64,000 nt of DNA from CALFXN01 sp937957815 (GTDB lineage: Bacteria > Synergistota > Synergistia > Synergistales > Aminobacteriaceae). Both the position numbers and the translations under genes were made by a program. Where the stretch lies: positions 1 through 64,000 of the forward strand of contig DAIQNX010000004.1 of assembly GCA_036788195.1 (NCBI GenBank), given 5' to 3'. The notes beneath the pieces are model-generated. The model was not told where the DNA came from, ran no database searches, and saw nothing but the letters and a program-made list of their open reading frames with translations. Below, in pieces: positions 51,542 to 60,182 of the stretch (position 1 is the first letter of the stretch; the number at the start of each line of letters is the position of its first letter).

Positions 51542-52618
51542 CTATTCCTCGCTCCGGAGCGTGGACCGGAAGATCAGGAGAACGGACGCGACGACCGCGG
51601 CAGCGATCAGAAGCGACAGGACCGACGACGAAAGGGTCCGCATCGCGTGCGAGACACGAGGCTCGCCGGAGAAGAGAATCCCGGCGAACGCCCTTTCGAG
51701 GGCGACCAGCCCGCTCATCCTGTGAGCGAGCGTCGAGAGGAACATCCCGGCGAGGAAGACGAGCCCGGAGAGGGTACCGTTCCCGGCGTTGACCGCGTGC
51801 CAGACCGTACACCCTCCGGAAAGCATGAACGCGAACGACGCGAGGGCCGTCGAAACGGCCTTGACGAGCGTCGGCCAGAGACCCTTGAGCGGATCGTCCG
51901 GCAGGAAGTCGAAAGAAAACGTCCCGGACAGGAGCGCGTAAACGAGCGAACCGGCGGCCATCGACGCGATCGGGATGAATCCCGACGGCATGCGGAACCA
52001 CAGGGCGTTCCTGAGCCCCTCGATCACGCAGAACCGCACCCTCTGCATCGCGGCCCCGAGCGCGGCCCCGATCAGGATCACGATTCCGACGGCCAGGTAC
52101 TGCCGCGGGTAGTTCAGATCGAGCGACCAGGCCATATAGCACGCCGACGCGACAGCCGTCGCGACGACGAGGCGCCGCGCCCATTCGTCCCGGACGCGGA
52201 CGCTCGCCCCGTTCTGGATCGTGAATCCGTTCCGGATCAGGCGCACACCGAGCCAGCCGCCGAAGACGAAGCCGGCGACCTCGAAGATCCGTCCCATGTG
52301 CCCGTATCCGAACTGCAGGAAGACGCACCAGGGACAGCCGAAAAACTCCGGAAGCGCGAACCCCGTCGCGAAGCCGAGCAGGAGCGGTCCCGCGAGAAAC
52401 GCAGGACGGGAGACGAACTCCTTTCCCGAAACGGCCGCGAGGAGAGCCCCGAGCATGAACCCGGAGATCTCCGGCCTCGTCGTGACGCCCGTGCATCCTC
52501 CGACGAGGCCGTACCATTCGGCGAAGTAGAACATGAGGGGATAGCAGAACGCGACCGCGAGCCCCACGGCGAGCGGAGACACGAACTTCAGGAGCATCCG
52601 GACCGACTCCTTTCGCAC
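51542..52618 (-). CDS. YeeE/YedE-family membrane transporter
   Basis: The 358-residue protein has about nine transmembrane helices and the repeated short motif GGCTG / SGGCTVWH, plus a QRVRFCVIEG segment. These conserved cysteines are the pathway for thiosulfate in characterised YeeE. A subgroup called YedE is linked to selenium metabolism. With a selenoprotein gene in the same window a selenium role is conceivable, but sulfur transport is equally possible and the genes are 18 kb apart. It is the first gene of the signalling operon. Confidence 0.85.
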   Translation of the reverse strand: MRKESVRMLLKFVSPLAVGLAVAFCYPLMFYFAEWYGLVGGCTGVTTRPEISGFMLGALLAAVSGKEFVSRPAFLAGPLLLGFATGFALPEFFGCPWCVFLQFGYGHMGRIFEVAGFVFGGWLGVRLIRNGFTIQNGASVRVRDEWARRLVVATAVASACYMAWSLDLNYPRQYLAVGIVILIGAALGAAMQRVRFCVIEGLRNALWFRMPSGFIPIASMAAGSLVYALLSGTFSFDFLPDDPLKGLWPTLVKAVSTALASFAFMLSGGCTVWHAVNAGNGTLSGLVFLAGMFLSTLAHRMSGLVALERAFAGILFSGEPRVSHAMRTLSSSVLSLLIAAAVVASVLLIFRSTLRSEE

Positions 52619-52747
52619 GCGCCGCCTTCATGGCCGCGAACGCGCGGAAGACGCGTCCGCAAAACGGCGGAAATTGCGACTTCCGCGCAAGTCCCGGGGC
52701 GGCACATGATAAGATTCTAGCAGAACTCGGAATGGGGGCGAACCGGA

Positions 52748-53374
52748 ATGACACGTCGCGGAATCACAATGCTGGCGTTTCTTTTGTGGCTGCTCGCGCC
52801 CGCGTGCGCGGTCGCGGATGTGGGCGACCGGACGGTCGCTGCGGTCTGGCAGAGGATTTCGGCGGCCGCGGGGCTCCCGGAGTCTCCGGTGCACTTCGAG
52901 GACGCGAAGGAGCCGAACGCGTGGATCGCCTTCGGTCCGAACAGACAGGAACTCCACGTGACGAGATCGCTCATCGCGCTTCTGAAGTCCGAAGACGAAA
53001 TGGCCGGGATCCTCGCGCACGAGGCGGGACACATCAAGCTCGGGCACTACGGGAATACGGTCGGACGGAATCTCGCGTGGACTCTGCTTGCGACGCTCTT
53101 CAGAGGGGATCGGGTCGGAGAGACAATCGCGGGAGTCGGCATCGGCCTTGCGGAATCCGGCTTCAGCCGGGAACAGGAAGTCGAGGCGGACGACTACGGC
53201 GTCCGCCTGTCTGTGAAGGCAGGATACTCCCCTTGGGGACTCCTCCGTGCGATGGAGCGCATGAAGAACGCTGGATTCACGACGAGCCCGAACGGCTTCA
53301 ATTCACACCCGCCCACGGAACGGAGACTCCAGAGACTCAGGGAAACGGCCGCGGAGGCTGACCGGAACCGATAG
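52748..53374 (+). CDS. M48-family zinc metallopeptidase
   Basis: The 208-residue protein has a signal peptide (residues 1-23, ending AVADV), the zinc motif HEAGH at residues 91-95 and the third ligand in EQEVEADDYGV. It is a short periplasmic or secreted M48 protease without the transmembrane helices of HtpX; the closest pattern is the BepA/YfgC-type core without TPRs. The substrate is unknown, probably misfolded envelope proteins. It is divergent from the YedE gene. Confidence 0.9.
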   Translation: MTRRGITMLAFLLWLLAPACAVADVGDRTVAAVWQRISAAAGLPESPVHFEDAKEPNAWIAFGPNRQELHVTRSLIALLKSEDEMAGILAHEAGHIKLGHYGNTVGRNLAWTLLATLFRGDRVGETIAGVGIGLAESGFSREQEVEADDYGVRLSVKAGYSPWGLLRAMERMKNAGFTTSPNGFNSHPPTERRLQRLRETAAEADRNR

Positions 53375-53433
53375 TGCGAGACGTTGCATGAATACATTAT
53401 CCATCTCTACACAAGTCGCATATCCCATAAAAA

Positions 53434-53475
53434 TGCTATAATTGTAGTGAACTGACGGTTTTTTTCCGTCTATAG
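53434..53475 (+). promoter_or_regulatory. Extended -10 promoter and T-loop hairpin before the tandem aminotransferases
   Basis: TGCTATAAT (53434-53442) is an extended -10 with a perfect TATAAT. Just behind it GACGG and CCGTC enclose a loop of seven T (about 53454-53470) in the early leader. The remaining bases to the ATG at 53538 hold no gene. Confidence 0.6.
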
Positions 53476-53537
53476 CCCAAGAACTCGGGAAATCCGGCAT
53501 GCTCCGCGTGCCGACACTCGTTACGGGAGGGATTTAT

Positions 53538-54755
53538 ATGTCTCGCGTCTGGGAGGAAAACTTCAGCTATATCGCCAACAACAACAGGCCGTCGCCGATA
53601 CGGGAGATGCTCGCCGTCATCAAGCAGCCCGGGATGATTTCCTTTGCGGGCGGGATGCCGGCCCCCGAAGTGTTCCCCGTCGACAAGTTCTACGAAGGGG
53701 TCCACGTCCTCAAGGACGACGGCGCGAACCTGCTCCAGTACGGCACCACGGAAGGGTATCCCCCGCTCAAGGAGTTTCTCGCGAAGTGGACGGCCCCGCG
53801 CATGGGGCGCGTCGCGGATCCCTCGGAGATGCTCATCACGACGGGATCGCAGCAGGTTCTCGATCTGTTCGCGTGGTCGATGATCGACCAGGGCGACGTC
53901 GTCATCACCGAAGACCCGTCCTACCTGGCGGCGCTGACGGTCTTCTTCAACCACGGCGCCTCGTTCGTCGGGATTCCGATGGACAAAGACGGCATGATGG
54001 TCGACCTGATCCCCGAAGAGCTCGAGAAGCTCAGGAAACAGGGGAAGAAGGCCAAGTTCATCTATACGATCGTGAACTTCCAGAACCCCGGCGGCGCGAC
54101 GATGACGCTCGAACGCCGGAAGAAGCTCGTCGAGATCTCCCGAAAATACGGCGTTCCGATCTTCGAGGACGACCCCTACGGCTACGTCCGCTACAACGGC
54201 GAACACCTGCCGTCGATCTACTCGCTCGACCCCGAGGGCGTCGTGTACGCAGGTTCCTTCTCGAAGATCCTCTCGCCCGGAACCCGGATCGGCTGGATCA
54301 CCGGATCGAAGGAGATCATCCGCAAGATGACCGTCTTCAAGCAGGCGACCGACCTCTGCTGCAGCCCCATCACGCAGGCCCTCGTCGCGGAGTATTGCAA
54401 CAGGGGATACCTCGACGCGCACCTTCCGAACATCATCGAGAACTACCGCGTCAAGCGCGACGCGATGGAAGAAAGCTTCAGGAAACACCTCTCGAGCCGC
54501 GGGGTCTCCTGGGTCAAGCCCGACGGCGGATTCTTCTACTGGCTCGATTTCGGCAAGATCGACACGGCGGAACTTTTCAGAAAGTCGATCGAGAAGAAGG
54601 TCGCGTTCGTCATCGGCGAACCGTTCTGCGTCCGTCCGGGAAGCGGAAAGCACGCCGCACGCCTGAACTTCACGTTCTCGTCGCCCGCGCAGATCGAGGA
54701 AGGCGTCAGCCGTCTCGCCCAGGCGATCGACGAAATGGCCATCAAGGCAGTTTAG
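53538..54755 (+). CDS. PLP-dependent aminotransferase (2-aminoadipate / aromatic type)
   Basis: The 405-residue fold-type I enzyme belongs to the MocR/LysN-like class without a DNA-binding domain. It has ISFAGGMPAPEVFP, LLQYGTTEGYPPLKEFLA, FEDDPYGYVRY and the PLP lysine in YAGSFSKILSPGTRIGW. Relatives act on 2-aminoadipate, branched-chain or aromatic amino acids; the exact substrate is not clear. ATG 53538 follows GGGAGGGA. It is 16 bases before a paralogue, so the pair is one operon that arose by duplication. Confidence 0.92.
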   Translation: MSRVWEENFSYIANNNRPSPIREMLAVIKQPGMISFAGGMPAPEVFPVDKFYEGVHVLKDDGANLLQYGTTEGYPPLKEFLAKWTAPRMGRVADPSEMLITTGSQQVLDLFAWSMIDQGDVVITEDPSYLAALTVFFNHGASFVGIPMDKDGMMVDLIPEELEKLRKQGKKAKFIYTIVNFQNPGGATMTLERRKKLVEISRKYGVPIFEDDPYGYVRYNGEHLPSIYSLDPEGVVYAGSFSKILSPGTRIGWITGSKEIIRKMTVFKQATDLCCSPITQALVAEYCNRGYLDAHLPNIIENYRVKRDAMEESFRKHLSSRGVSWVKPDGGFFYWLDFGKIDTAELFRKSIEKKVAFVIGEPFCVRPGSGKHAARLNFTFSSPAQIEEGVSRLAQAIDEMAIKAV

Positions 54756-54771
54756 GAAGCAGAGTATCCGA

Positions 54772-55983
54772 ATGACCGCATTCTGGGATTCTCTGTTCAG
54801 CACCGCCGCCCGGGGCATCAGGCCGTCTCCGATCCGGGACATGCTCCAGTCCTGCCGGAAGCCCGGCATGATCTCGTTTGCGGGGGGGATGCCCGATCCC
54901 GCGATCTTCCCCGTCGATCAGTTCGCCGACGCCGCATCGATCCTGAAAACCGAGGGACGCGACATCCTCCAGTACGGAGCGACCGAAGGGTACGCGCCGC
55001 TCAAGGAGTTCCTCTCCTCGTGGTGTGCGCCACGGCTCGGGAGAACCGTCGATTCCGAGGAGATGCTCATCACGTCCGGCTCGATCCAGGGCGCGGACCT
55101 CATGACGCTCGCGACCGTGAATCCCGGCGAATACGTCATCACGGAGGCGCCGACGTTCCTCGGCGTCACGACCGACATGTACAACCACGGCGCGAAGTTC
55201 CTGTGCGTCCCCTGCGATTCCGAGGGTATGATGGTCGACCGCCTTCCGGCGATGATCGAACAGGCACGGCACGAGGGCAAGGTCGTGAAGTTCGTCTACA
55301 CGATCGCGACTTTCCAGAACCCGCTCGGGGTCACGATGTCGCTCGAGCGGAGGAAGGCGCTCGTCCGAATCGCGCGGGAGTATGGCGTCGCGATCTTCGA
55401 GGACGATCCCTACGGCTATGTCCGTTTCGACGGGGAACACCTTCCGACGCTCTTCTCGCTCGACGGCGGCGAACACGTGATCTACGCGGGCTCCTTCTCG
55501 AAGATCCTCGCACCCGGGACACGAGTCGGCTGGTGCTGCGGGAGCCGCGACCTGATCCGGAAGATGGTCGTCTTCAAGCAGGGAGTCGATACCTGCACGA
55601 GCGTCGTCGCCCAGGCAATCGTCTACCGCTACGCGAAGCTCGGCTGCCTCGACGCGTTTCTGCCGAAGATCATCGCGCACTACAAGGCGAAGCGCGACGT
55701 CATGATCGAGGCTTTCGACACCTTCCTGCCGAAGGGCGAGTTCCGCTACACGAAGCCCGAGGGCGGATTCTTTTTCTGGCTCGAGACGCCGAACATCGCG
55801 ATGGATGCGCTCTTCGACCGGGCCATCGCCCGGAACGTCGCGGTCGTGAAGGGGAAGCCTTTCTATCCGAACGCCGACGGCGGTGACCATCATTGCCGCG
55901 TCTGCTACACGTTCGCGTCCGCCGACGACATCCGCGAAGGCGTCAGGCGTTTCGGAGACGCGATGCGGGAGCTTCTCCCGTAA
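54772..55983 (+). CDS. PLP-dependent aminotransferase, tandem paralogue
   Basis: The 403-residue product has the same architecture as the upstream gene: SPIRDMLQSCRKPGMISFAGG, LQYGATEGYAPLKEFL, FEDDPYGYVRFDG and the lysine in YAGSFSKILAPGTRVGW. The two proteins clearly match along their length but differ most in the region after the lysine (VDTCTSVVAQAIVYRYAKLG), which shapes the substrate pocket, so they probably have different amino-acid preferences. A terminator follows 18 bases after the stop. Confidence 0.92.
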   Translation: MTAFWDSLFSTAARGIRPSPIRDMLQSCRKPGMISFAGGMPDPAIFPVDQFADAASILKTEGRDILQYGATEGYAPLKEFLSSWCAPRLGRTVDSEEMLITSGSIQGADLMTLATVNPGEYVITEAPTFLGVTTDMYNHGAKFLCVPCDSEGMMVDRLPAMIEQARHEGKVVKFVYTIATFQNPLGVTMSLERRKALVRIAREYGVAIFEDDPYGYVRFDGEHLPTLFSLDGGEHVIYAGSFSKILAPGTRVGWCCGSRDLIRKMVVFKQGVDTCTSVVAQAIVYRYAKLGCLDAFLPKIIAHYKAKRDVMIEAFDTFLPKGEFRYTKPEGGFFFWLETPNIAMDALFDRAIARNVAVVKGKPFYPNADGGDHHCRVCYTFASADDIREGVRRFGDAMRELLP

Positions 55984-56000
55984 AATTCGCGCGGAATATG

Positions 56001-56032
56001 AACGGCGGCCCCCCAGGGGAGCCGCCGTTTTT
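56001..56032 (+). terminator. Intrinsic terminator after the tandem aminotransferases
   Basis: AACGGCGGC (56001-56009) pairs with GCCGCCGTT (56021-56029) and is followed by further T to 56032. Confidence 0.9.
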
Positions 56033-56098
56033 CGTCTCTCCCGACCGAACTGTGGTATTCTGAAGCGACCGACACTCCGACACGAGGAGAGGATACGG

Positions 56099-57466
56099 AT
56101 GACGCAGGAAACCATTGCGGCCATTTCGACGGCATGGGGCGAAGCGGGAATCGCGATCGTCCGTCTGTCCGGACCGGAGGCGCGGAATATGGCGGATTCG
56201 GTCCTGTCCTGTGCGGTTCCGCTCGGGAAGAGCCGCCCGAGGATGATGCGGAACGCGTTCCTCCTCGACGAATGCGGCGCCGCCGTGGACCAGGTGCTCG
56301 CCGTGTGGTTCGCGGCGCCGCACAGCTACACGGGCGAAGACGTCGCCGAAATCCACACTCACGGAGGGACGCTCGTCGCGCAGCTCTGCCTCCGGCGGCT
56401 TCTCGGCCGGGGGGCGCGCCTCGCTCTCCCGGGGGAGTTCACGAAACGCGCGCTTCTGTCCGGCCGCATCGACCTGACGCAGGCCGAAGCCGTTCTCGGG
56501 ATCATCCGCTCGAGAAGCGAGGAGGCACTCCGGGCGGCAACCCGGACGCTCCGGGGAGATCTGTCGGCGTTCGCGTCCGAGATCAGGCAGGAGATCGTCG
56601 GGCTTCTCGCGCAGGTCGAGGCCGGACTCGATTTCCCCGAAGACGACGTCCCCCCTCTCTCTCCGGAGGATCTCGACGCGACGGTCACGACCATCCGACA
56701 GAGCCTCGAGGATCTGTACGACCGATGCTCCATCGGTCTGATCCTGCGCGAGGGAATCCGCGTCGCGATCGTCGGGAAGCCGAACGTCGGCAAATCCTCG
56801 CTGCTCAACGCGCTTCTGCGCGAGTCCCGCGCGATCGTCACGGCGGTTCCGGGGACGACCCGGGACCTGATCGAAGAGGTTCTCACATATCGCGGGATTC
56901 CGATCCGGCTCGTCGATACGGCCGGAATCTGCGCCCCAGGCGACGAGGTCGAAGCGATCGGCGTGAAGCGCGCCCGCGACGCGCTCCGCGAGGCGGACCT
57001 CCGGGTTCTCGTCCTCGACGGATCCTCGCCGCTCACGGATACCGACCGAGAGATCATCGAAGGCATCCGGAGCCTGCCGCACCTCGTCGCTCGGAACAAG
57101 GCCGATCTTCCGTGCGTGGCCCCCGACGAAGAGATCGCCGACCTCCTGCCCGGAAGTCCCGTCTTTCCGATCTCCGCCGTCAGGGCGACCGGACTCGAAG
57201 CCCTCAAGGACGCCATCGTCGCCGAGGCCGCGGGAGCCGGGACGCTCGATGCCGGGCTCAACGCCACCGCGCGTCAGGTGGACGAGATCCGCAACGCGCT
57301 CGACGCGCTCTCGCGCGCCGAAGAGGCGCTCGAAGCCGGGCTCACCCCCGACATCGGAGCGAGCTGCCTGTCGGACGCGCATCGCAGCCTCGACCGCCTT
57401 CTCGGGCTCTCGGGCGACGACGCTGTCCTCGAACGAGTCTTCAGGGACTTCTGCATCGGCAAGTAG
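56099..57466 (+). CDS. mnmE: tRNA modification GTPase MnmE
   Basis: MnmE, with MnmG, installs the aminomethyl-type modification at wobble U34 of tRNAs. The 455-residue protein has the N-terminal tetrahydrofolate-binding domain (IAAISTAWGEAGIAIVRLSGP), the helical domain with LPGEFTKRALLSGRIDLTQAEA, the inserted G domain with GKPNVGKSSL, DTAG and NKAD, and the C-terminal catalytic signature CIGK. Start ATG 56099 behind GAGGAGAGG. It converges with pepA; the stops are only seven bases apart. Confidence 0.97.
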   Translation: MTQETIAAISTAWGEAGIAIVRLSGPEARNMADSVLSCAVPLGKSRPRMMRNAFLLDECGAAVDQVLAVWFAAPHSYTGEDVAEIHTHGGTLVAQLCLRRLLGRGARLALPGEFTKRALLSGRIDLTQAEAVLGIIRSRSEEALRAATRTLRGDLSAFASEIRQEIVGLLAQVEAGLDFPEDDVPPLSPEDLDATVTTIRQSLEDLYDRCSIGLILREGIRVAIVGKPNVGKSSLLNALLRESRAIVTAVPGTTRDLIEEVLTYRGIPIRLVDTAGICAPGDEVEAIGVKRARDALREADLRVLVLDGSSPLTDTDREIIEGIRSLPHLVARNKADLPCVAPDEEIADLLPGSPVFPISAVRATGLEALKDAIVAEAAGAGTLDAGLNATARQVDEIRNALDALSRAEEALEAGLTPDIGASCLSDAHRSLDRLLGLSGDDAVLERVFRDFCIGK

Positions 57467-57473
57467 CCCGGGG

Positions 57474-58967
57474 TCACGCCTCCGTACCTTCCGCGAGGCT
57501 GCGGATATATTCGAGGCACAGCCGGACGCCCCACGCAGACGCTCCTTTGCCGTAGATCCCGGTCTCCTCCTTGTACATGTCCACGCCCGCGATATCGAGA
57601 TGCGCCCACGCGATTCCCTCCGCGACGAACGACTGGAGGAACATCGCGGCGCAAATCGCCCCGCCGTAGCGGGTCCCCGAATTCAGGACATCCGCGACGG
57701 GAGACTTGATCGCTTCCCGCAGCTTCTCGTCGTCCATCGGCATCCTCCACAGGCGTTCGCCGGATCGTTTCGCGGCCGCCTCGATATCGCGCGCAAGCGT
57801 CTCGTCCCCCGGGAACAACCCCGCAGTCCAGTTTCCGAGCGCCACGGCACACGACCCGGTCAGCGTCGCGATGTCGATGATCGCGTCAGGAGCCAGTTCG
57901 GACGCGTAGCTCAGCGAGTCGGCGAGCGTGACGCGTCCCTCCGCGTCCGTGTTGTCGATCTCGATCGTCTTTCCGTTGCGCGCGCGGACGATGTCGTCGG
58001 GCTTGAAGGCTCCGCCGTCAGGCATGTTTTCCGCGGCCCCGAAGATTCCGTGGACCTCGACCGCGGGCGCGAGTCTCGCGACGCCTCGCATGACTCCAAG
58101 AACGTCGCAGGCGCCGGTCTTGTCGCCCTTCATCGTCCGCATCGAGTCTCCCGTCTTGATGTTGAGTCCGCCGCTGTCGTACGTGAGCCCCTTGCCGACG
58201 ATCGCGACCCGCGGAACGCGACACCCCGGCGCGCAGCGGACCGGACGGTACGCAAGGTGGACGAATCTCGGAGGCACGGCGGATCCCCGTCCCACGGCGA
58301 GCAGCGCGTTCATGCGCTCCCGCTCGAGCCGCGACTCGTCCCAGACCTGGCACTCGAGGCCGAACTCCCGGGCCGTGGCATCAGCGGTTTCGGCCATCGT
58401 GACCGGGGTGACGACGTTGGCGGGCTCATTCACGAGATCCCGCGCGAAGACCTGGCTTTCGGCGAGAACGACCCCCCTCGAAATTCCCGCCTCGTTCCCG
58501 TCGCAGATACCGACCTGACGGACCGGCTGGGGCCGCTCGTCTCCGTTGCGCGAGATATATCTCTCGAAGACGTACGAACCCAGAACCGCGCCTTCGGCGA
58601 CCGCGCAGCTCGTCGCCTCGTCGGGCTCGTCGGGGAGCAGGATCGTCATCTCGTCTATCTTGAGGGCACGGGCGCGCCGTACCGTCTCCGCCGTGCGGCT
58701 GCGAAGATCGTCGACATACGCCCCGTTGCCGAGACACACGAGAAGCACGTTGCCGACGCGGACGCCTTCCGGGGCGTCGGGTATGGGGATGAGCAGCGAC
58801 TTTCCCTTCTTCGCGACGAATGAGGCATGGTCCATGTGGCGCCGGACGATCGGATACAGCTGTTCGCCGAGCCCGCGGGAAGGCTGCTCGCTCCCCTCTT
58901 TCACGAAAACGACGAGGAGTCTCGTCTCAACGACCTCGGGCCTGCCGCATATTCGCAGGACATTCAC
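57474..58967 (-). CDS. pepA: Leucyl aminopeptidase (PepA, M17)
   Basis: PepA removes N-terminal residues from peptides using two metal ions and suits a peptide-fermenting organism. The metal and catalytic motifs are intact: VGKGLTYDSGGLNIK, the active-site Arg/Asp segment MKGDKTGACDVLG, and the signature NTDAEGRVTLADSL. I prefer GTG 58967, since VNVLRICGRPE aligns with the E. coli PepA N-terminus (MEFSVKSGSPE) and gives 497 residues; AAGGAG lies 11 bases upstream. An ATG at 59054 would add 29 unrelated residues. Confidence 0.94.
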   Translation of the reverse strand: MNVLRICGRPEVVETRLLVVFVKEGSEQPSRGLGEQLYPIVRRHMDHASFVAKKGKSLLIPIPDAPEGVRVGNVLLVCLGNGAYVDDLRSRTAETVRRARALKIDEMTILLPDEPDEATSCAVAEGAVLGSYVFERYISRNGDERPQPVRQVGICDGNEAGISRGVVLAESQVFARDLVNEPANVVTPVTMAETADATAREFGLECQVWDESRLERERMNALLAVGRGSAVPPRFVHLAYRPVRCAPGCRVPRVAIVGKGLTYDSGGLNIKTGDSMRTMKGDKTGACDVLGVMRGVARLAPAVEVHGIFGAAENMPDGGAFKPDDIVRARNGKTIEIDNTDAEGRVTLADSLSYASELAPDAIIDIATLTGSCAVALGNWTAGLFPGDETLARDIEAAAKRSGERLWRMPMDDEKLREAIKSPVADVLNSGTRYGGAICAAMFLQSFVAEGIAWAHLDIAGVDMYKEETGIYGKGASAWGVRLCLEYIRSLAEGTEA

Positions 58968-59084
58968 GGAATCGATCACTCCTTCGCGATATCGAACGGA
59001 CGACGGGATATTCCGTTCCGGAAACACATTCGCTATGATATCCGATAGAATCATTCTCGAAAACTGCCGAAGGGAGAGGATATC

Positions 59085-59681
59085 ATGAATCACGACGCGC
59101 CGGTCGGACACCCCGTTCTCGAGGCGATCGCGCGAAGATGGAGTCCGAGGGCATTTTCACCCGTTCCGGTCAACCACGGTACGATTCTCTCGCTGCTCGA
59201 GGCGGCACGATGGGCCCCGTCCGCGTACAACGAACAGCCGTGGAGGTTTCTCGTCGCGATGCGCGGGGACGGAGACGCGTTCGATCTCGCGCTTTCGTGT
59301 CTTGTCGAGGGCAACGTCCGATGGGCGAAAGAAGCGCACGCGTTGATGTTCGGCGTGACGAAACGAACGTTCTCGCATAACGGCGCTGAGAACCGCTGGG
59401 CCTTTCACGACCTGGGAATGGCAATCGAAAACATGGCGGTCCAGGCCGCCTCGATGGGGCTCTTCGTCCATCCGATGGCCGGATTCAGTGTCGAACGGAT
59501 CCGCAATCTCTATCGCGTTCCGGAGGGATTCGACCCCGTCACTGCGATGGCCGTCGGCTACGCGGGAGATCCGGCGCAACTCCCCGACGATCTCCGCGAA
59601 CGCGAAACCGCTCCCAGGACGCGGATGTCGCTGGAAGACACCGTTTTCGAAAAATCCTGGGGTGTTCCGTTCCCGAAATGA
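59085..59681 (+). CDS. Nitroreductase-family flavoprotein
   Basis: The 198-residue FMN protein has the family start VLEAIARRWSPRAFSP (Arg-Ser-x-Arg phosphate contact), ARWAPSAYNEQPWRFLV for the flavin, and the C-terminal GYAGDP-like segment AVGYAGDPAQLP. Such proteins reduce nitro compounds or quinones with NAD(P)H; the true substrate is unknown. It is divergent from pepA, with AGGGAGAGG before ATG 59085. Confidence 0.92.
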   Translation: MNHDAPVGHPVLEAIARRWSPRAFSPVPVNHGTILSLLEAARWAPSAYNEQPWRFLVAMRGDGDAFDLALSCLVEGNVRWAKEAHALMFGVTKRTFSHNGAENRWAFHDLGMAIENMAVQAASMGLFVHPMAGFSVERIRNLYRVPEGFDPVTAMAVGYAGDPAQLPDDLRERETAPRTRMSLEDTVFEKSWGVPFPK

Positions 59682-59711
59682 AAAACCGGGGGGCTCTATT
59701 CGCCCCCCGGT
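59681..59711 (-). terminator. Terminator of the ABC importer operon
   Basis: ACCGGGGGG (59685-59693) pairs with CCCCCCGGT (59703-59711); on the minus strand it is followed by a T run (59685-59681). It sits 11 bases after the stop of the last gene and may also stop the convergent nitroreductase transcript. Confidence 0.88.
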
Positions 59712-59722
59712 CGTCTTTCCGG

Positions 59723-60181
59723 CTATTTCGGATTTCCCGTTCCCGGCATCTCCTCTTTCGGCGCTTCGTCCTCCTTCGGAGGCGCGACATTGAGTTCGAT
59801 GCGCCGGTTCCACTCCGCATCCCCGCTCAGAAGCGCCGGGATGCTCAGGAGATTTCCGCCGTCGTACCGGATGACGAAGCGGTGCTCGGATGTCGCCGTG
59901 ACGGTCTCCTCGTCGTCGGAGAGGATCTCGACCTTCAGGACGTGTTTCCGCCCCATCACCGTCATCATGTCCCGGTCCCCTCCCATGATCTCGAGCGGCC
60001 GTCCAGAAACTCCGCCGAGCGAAACCCGGATATACGGGAGCGCCGGGTAGCTTGTGTCGCCGATGGTGATATCCCGGTTGTCGAAGATCAGCGTGTACCC
60101 CTTGCCCGACTGGTAGAGGAAGACCGAGAACGCGACGAGCGCGAGAACGATGAGCGCGTCGATGACGTACTGCCGCTTCAT
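59723..60181 (-). CDS. Membrane-anchored DUF6672-like protein
   Basis: The 152-residue protein has one N-terminal transmembrane segment (residues 7-25) and an extracytoplasmic domain of beta-strand type (YTLIFDNRDITIGDTSYPAL, LKVEILSDDEETVT), ending in a Pro/Glu-rich tail. I recall proteins of this kind (DUF6672) next to ABC permeases of this type, but I could not verify the family. It begins one base after the stop of the second permease, so it is an accessory part of the importer or its assembly. Confidence 0.65.
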   Translation of the reverse strand: MKRQYVIDALIVLALVAFSVFLYQSGKGYTLIFDNRDITIGDTSYPALPYIRVSLGGVSGRPLEIMGGDRDMMTVMGRKHVLKVEILSDDEETVTATSEHRFVIRYDGGNLLSIPALLSGDAEWNRRIELNVAPPKEDEAPKEEMPGTGNPK

Positions 60182-60182
60182 G

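Noticed and set aside
59007..59111. Longer N-terminus for PepA
   Set aside because: The extra residues do not align with PepA; GTG 58967 matches the family start and length.
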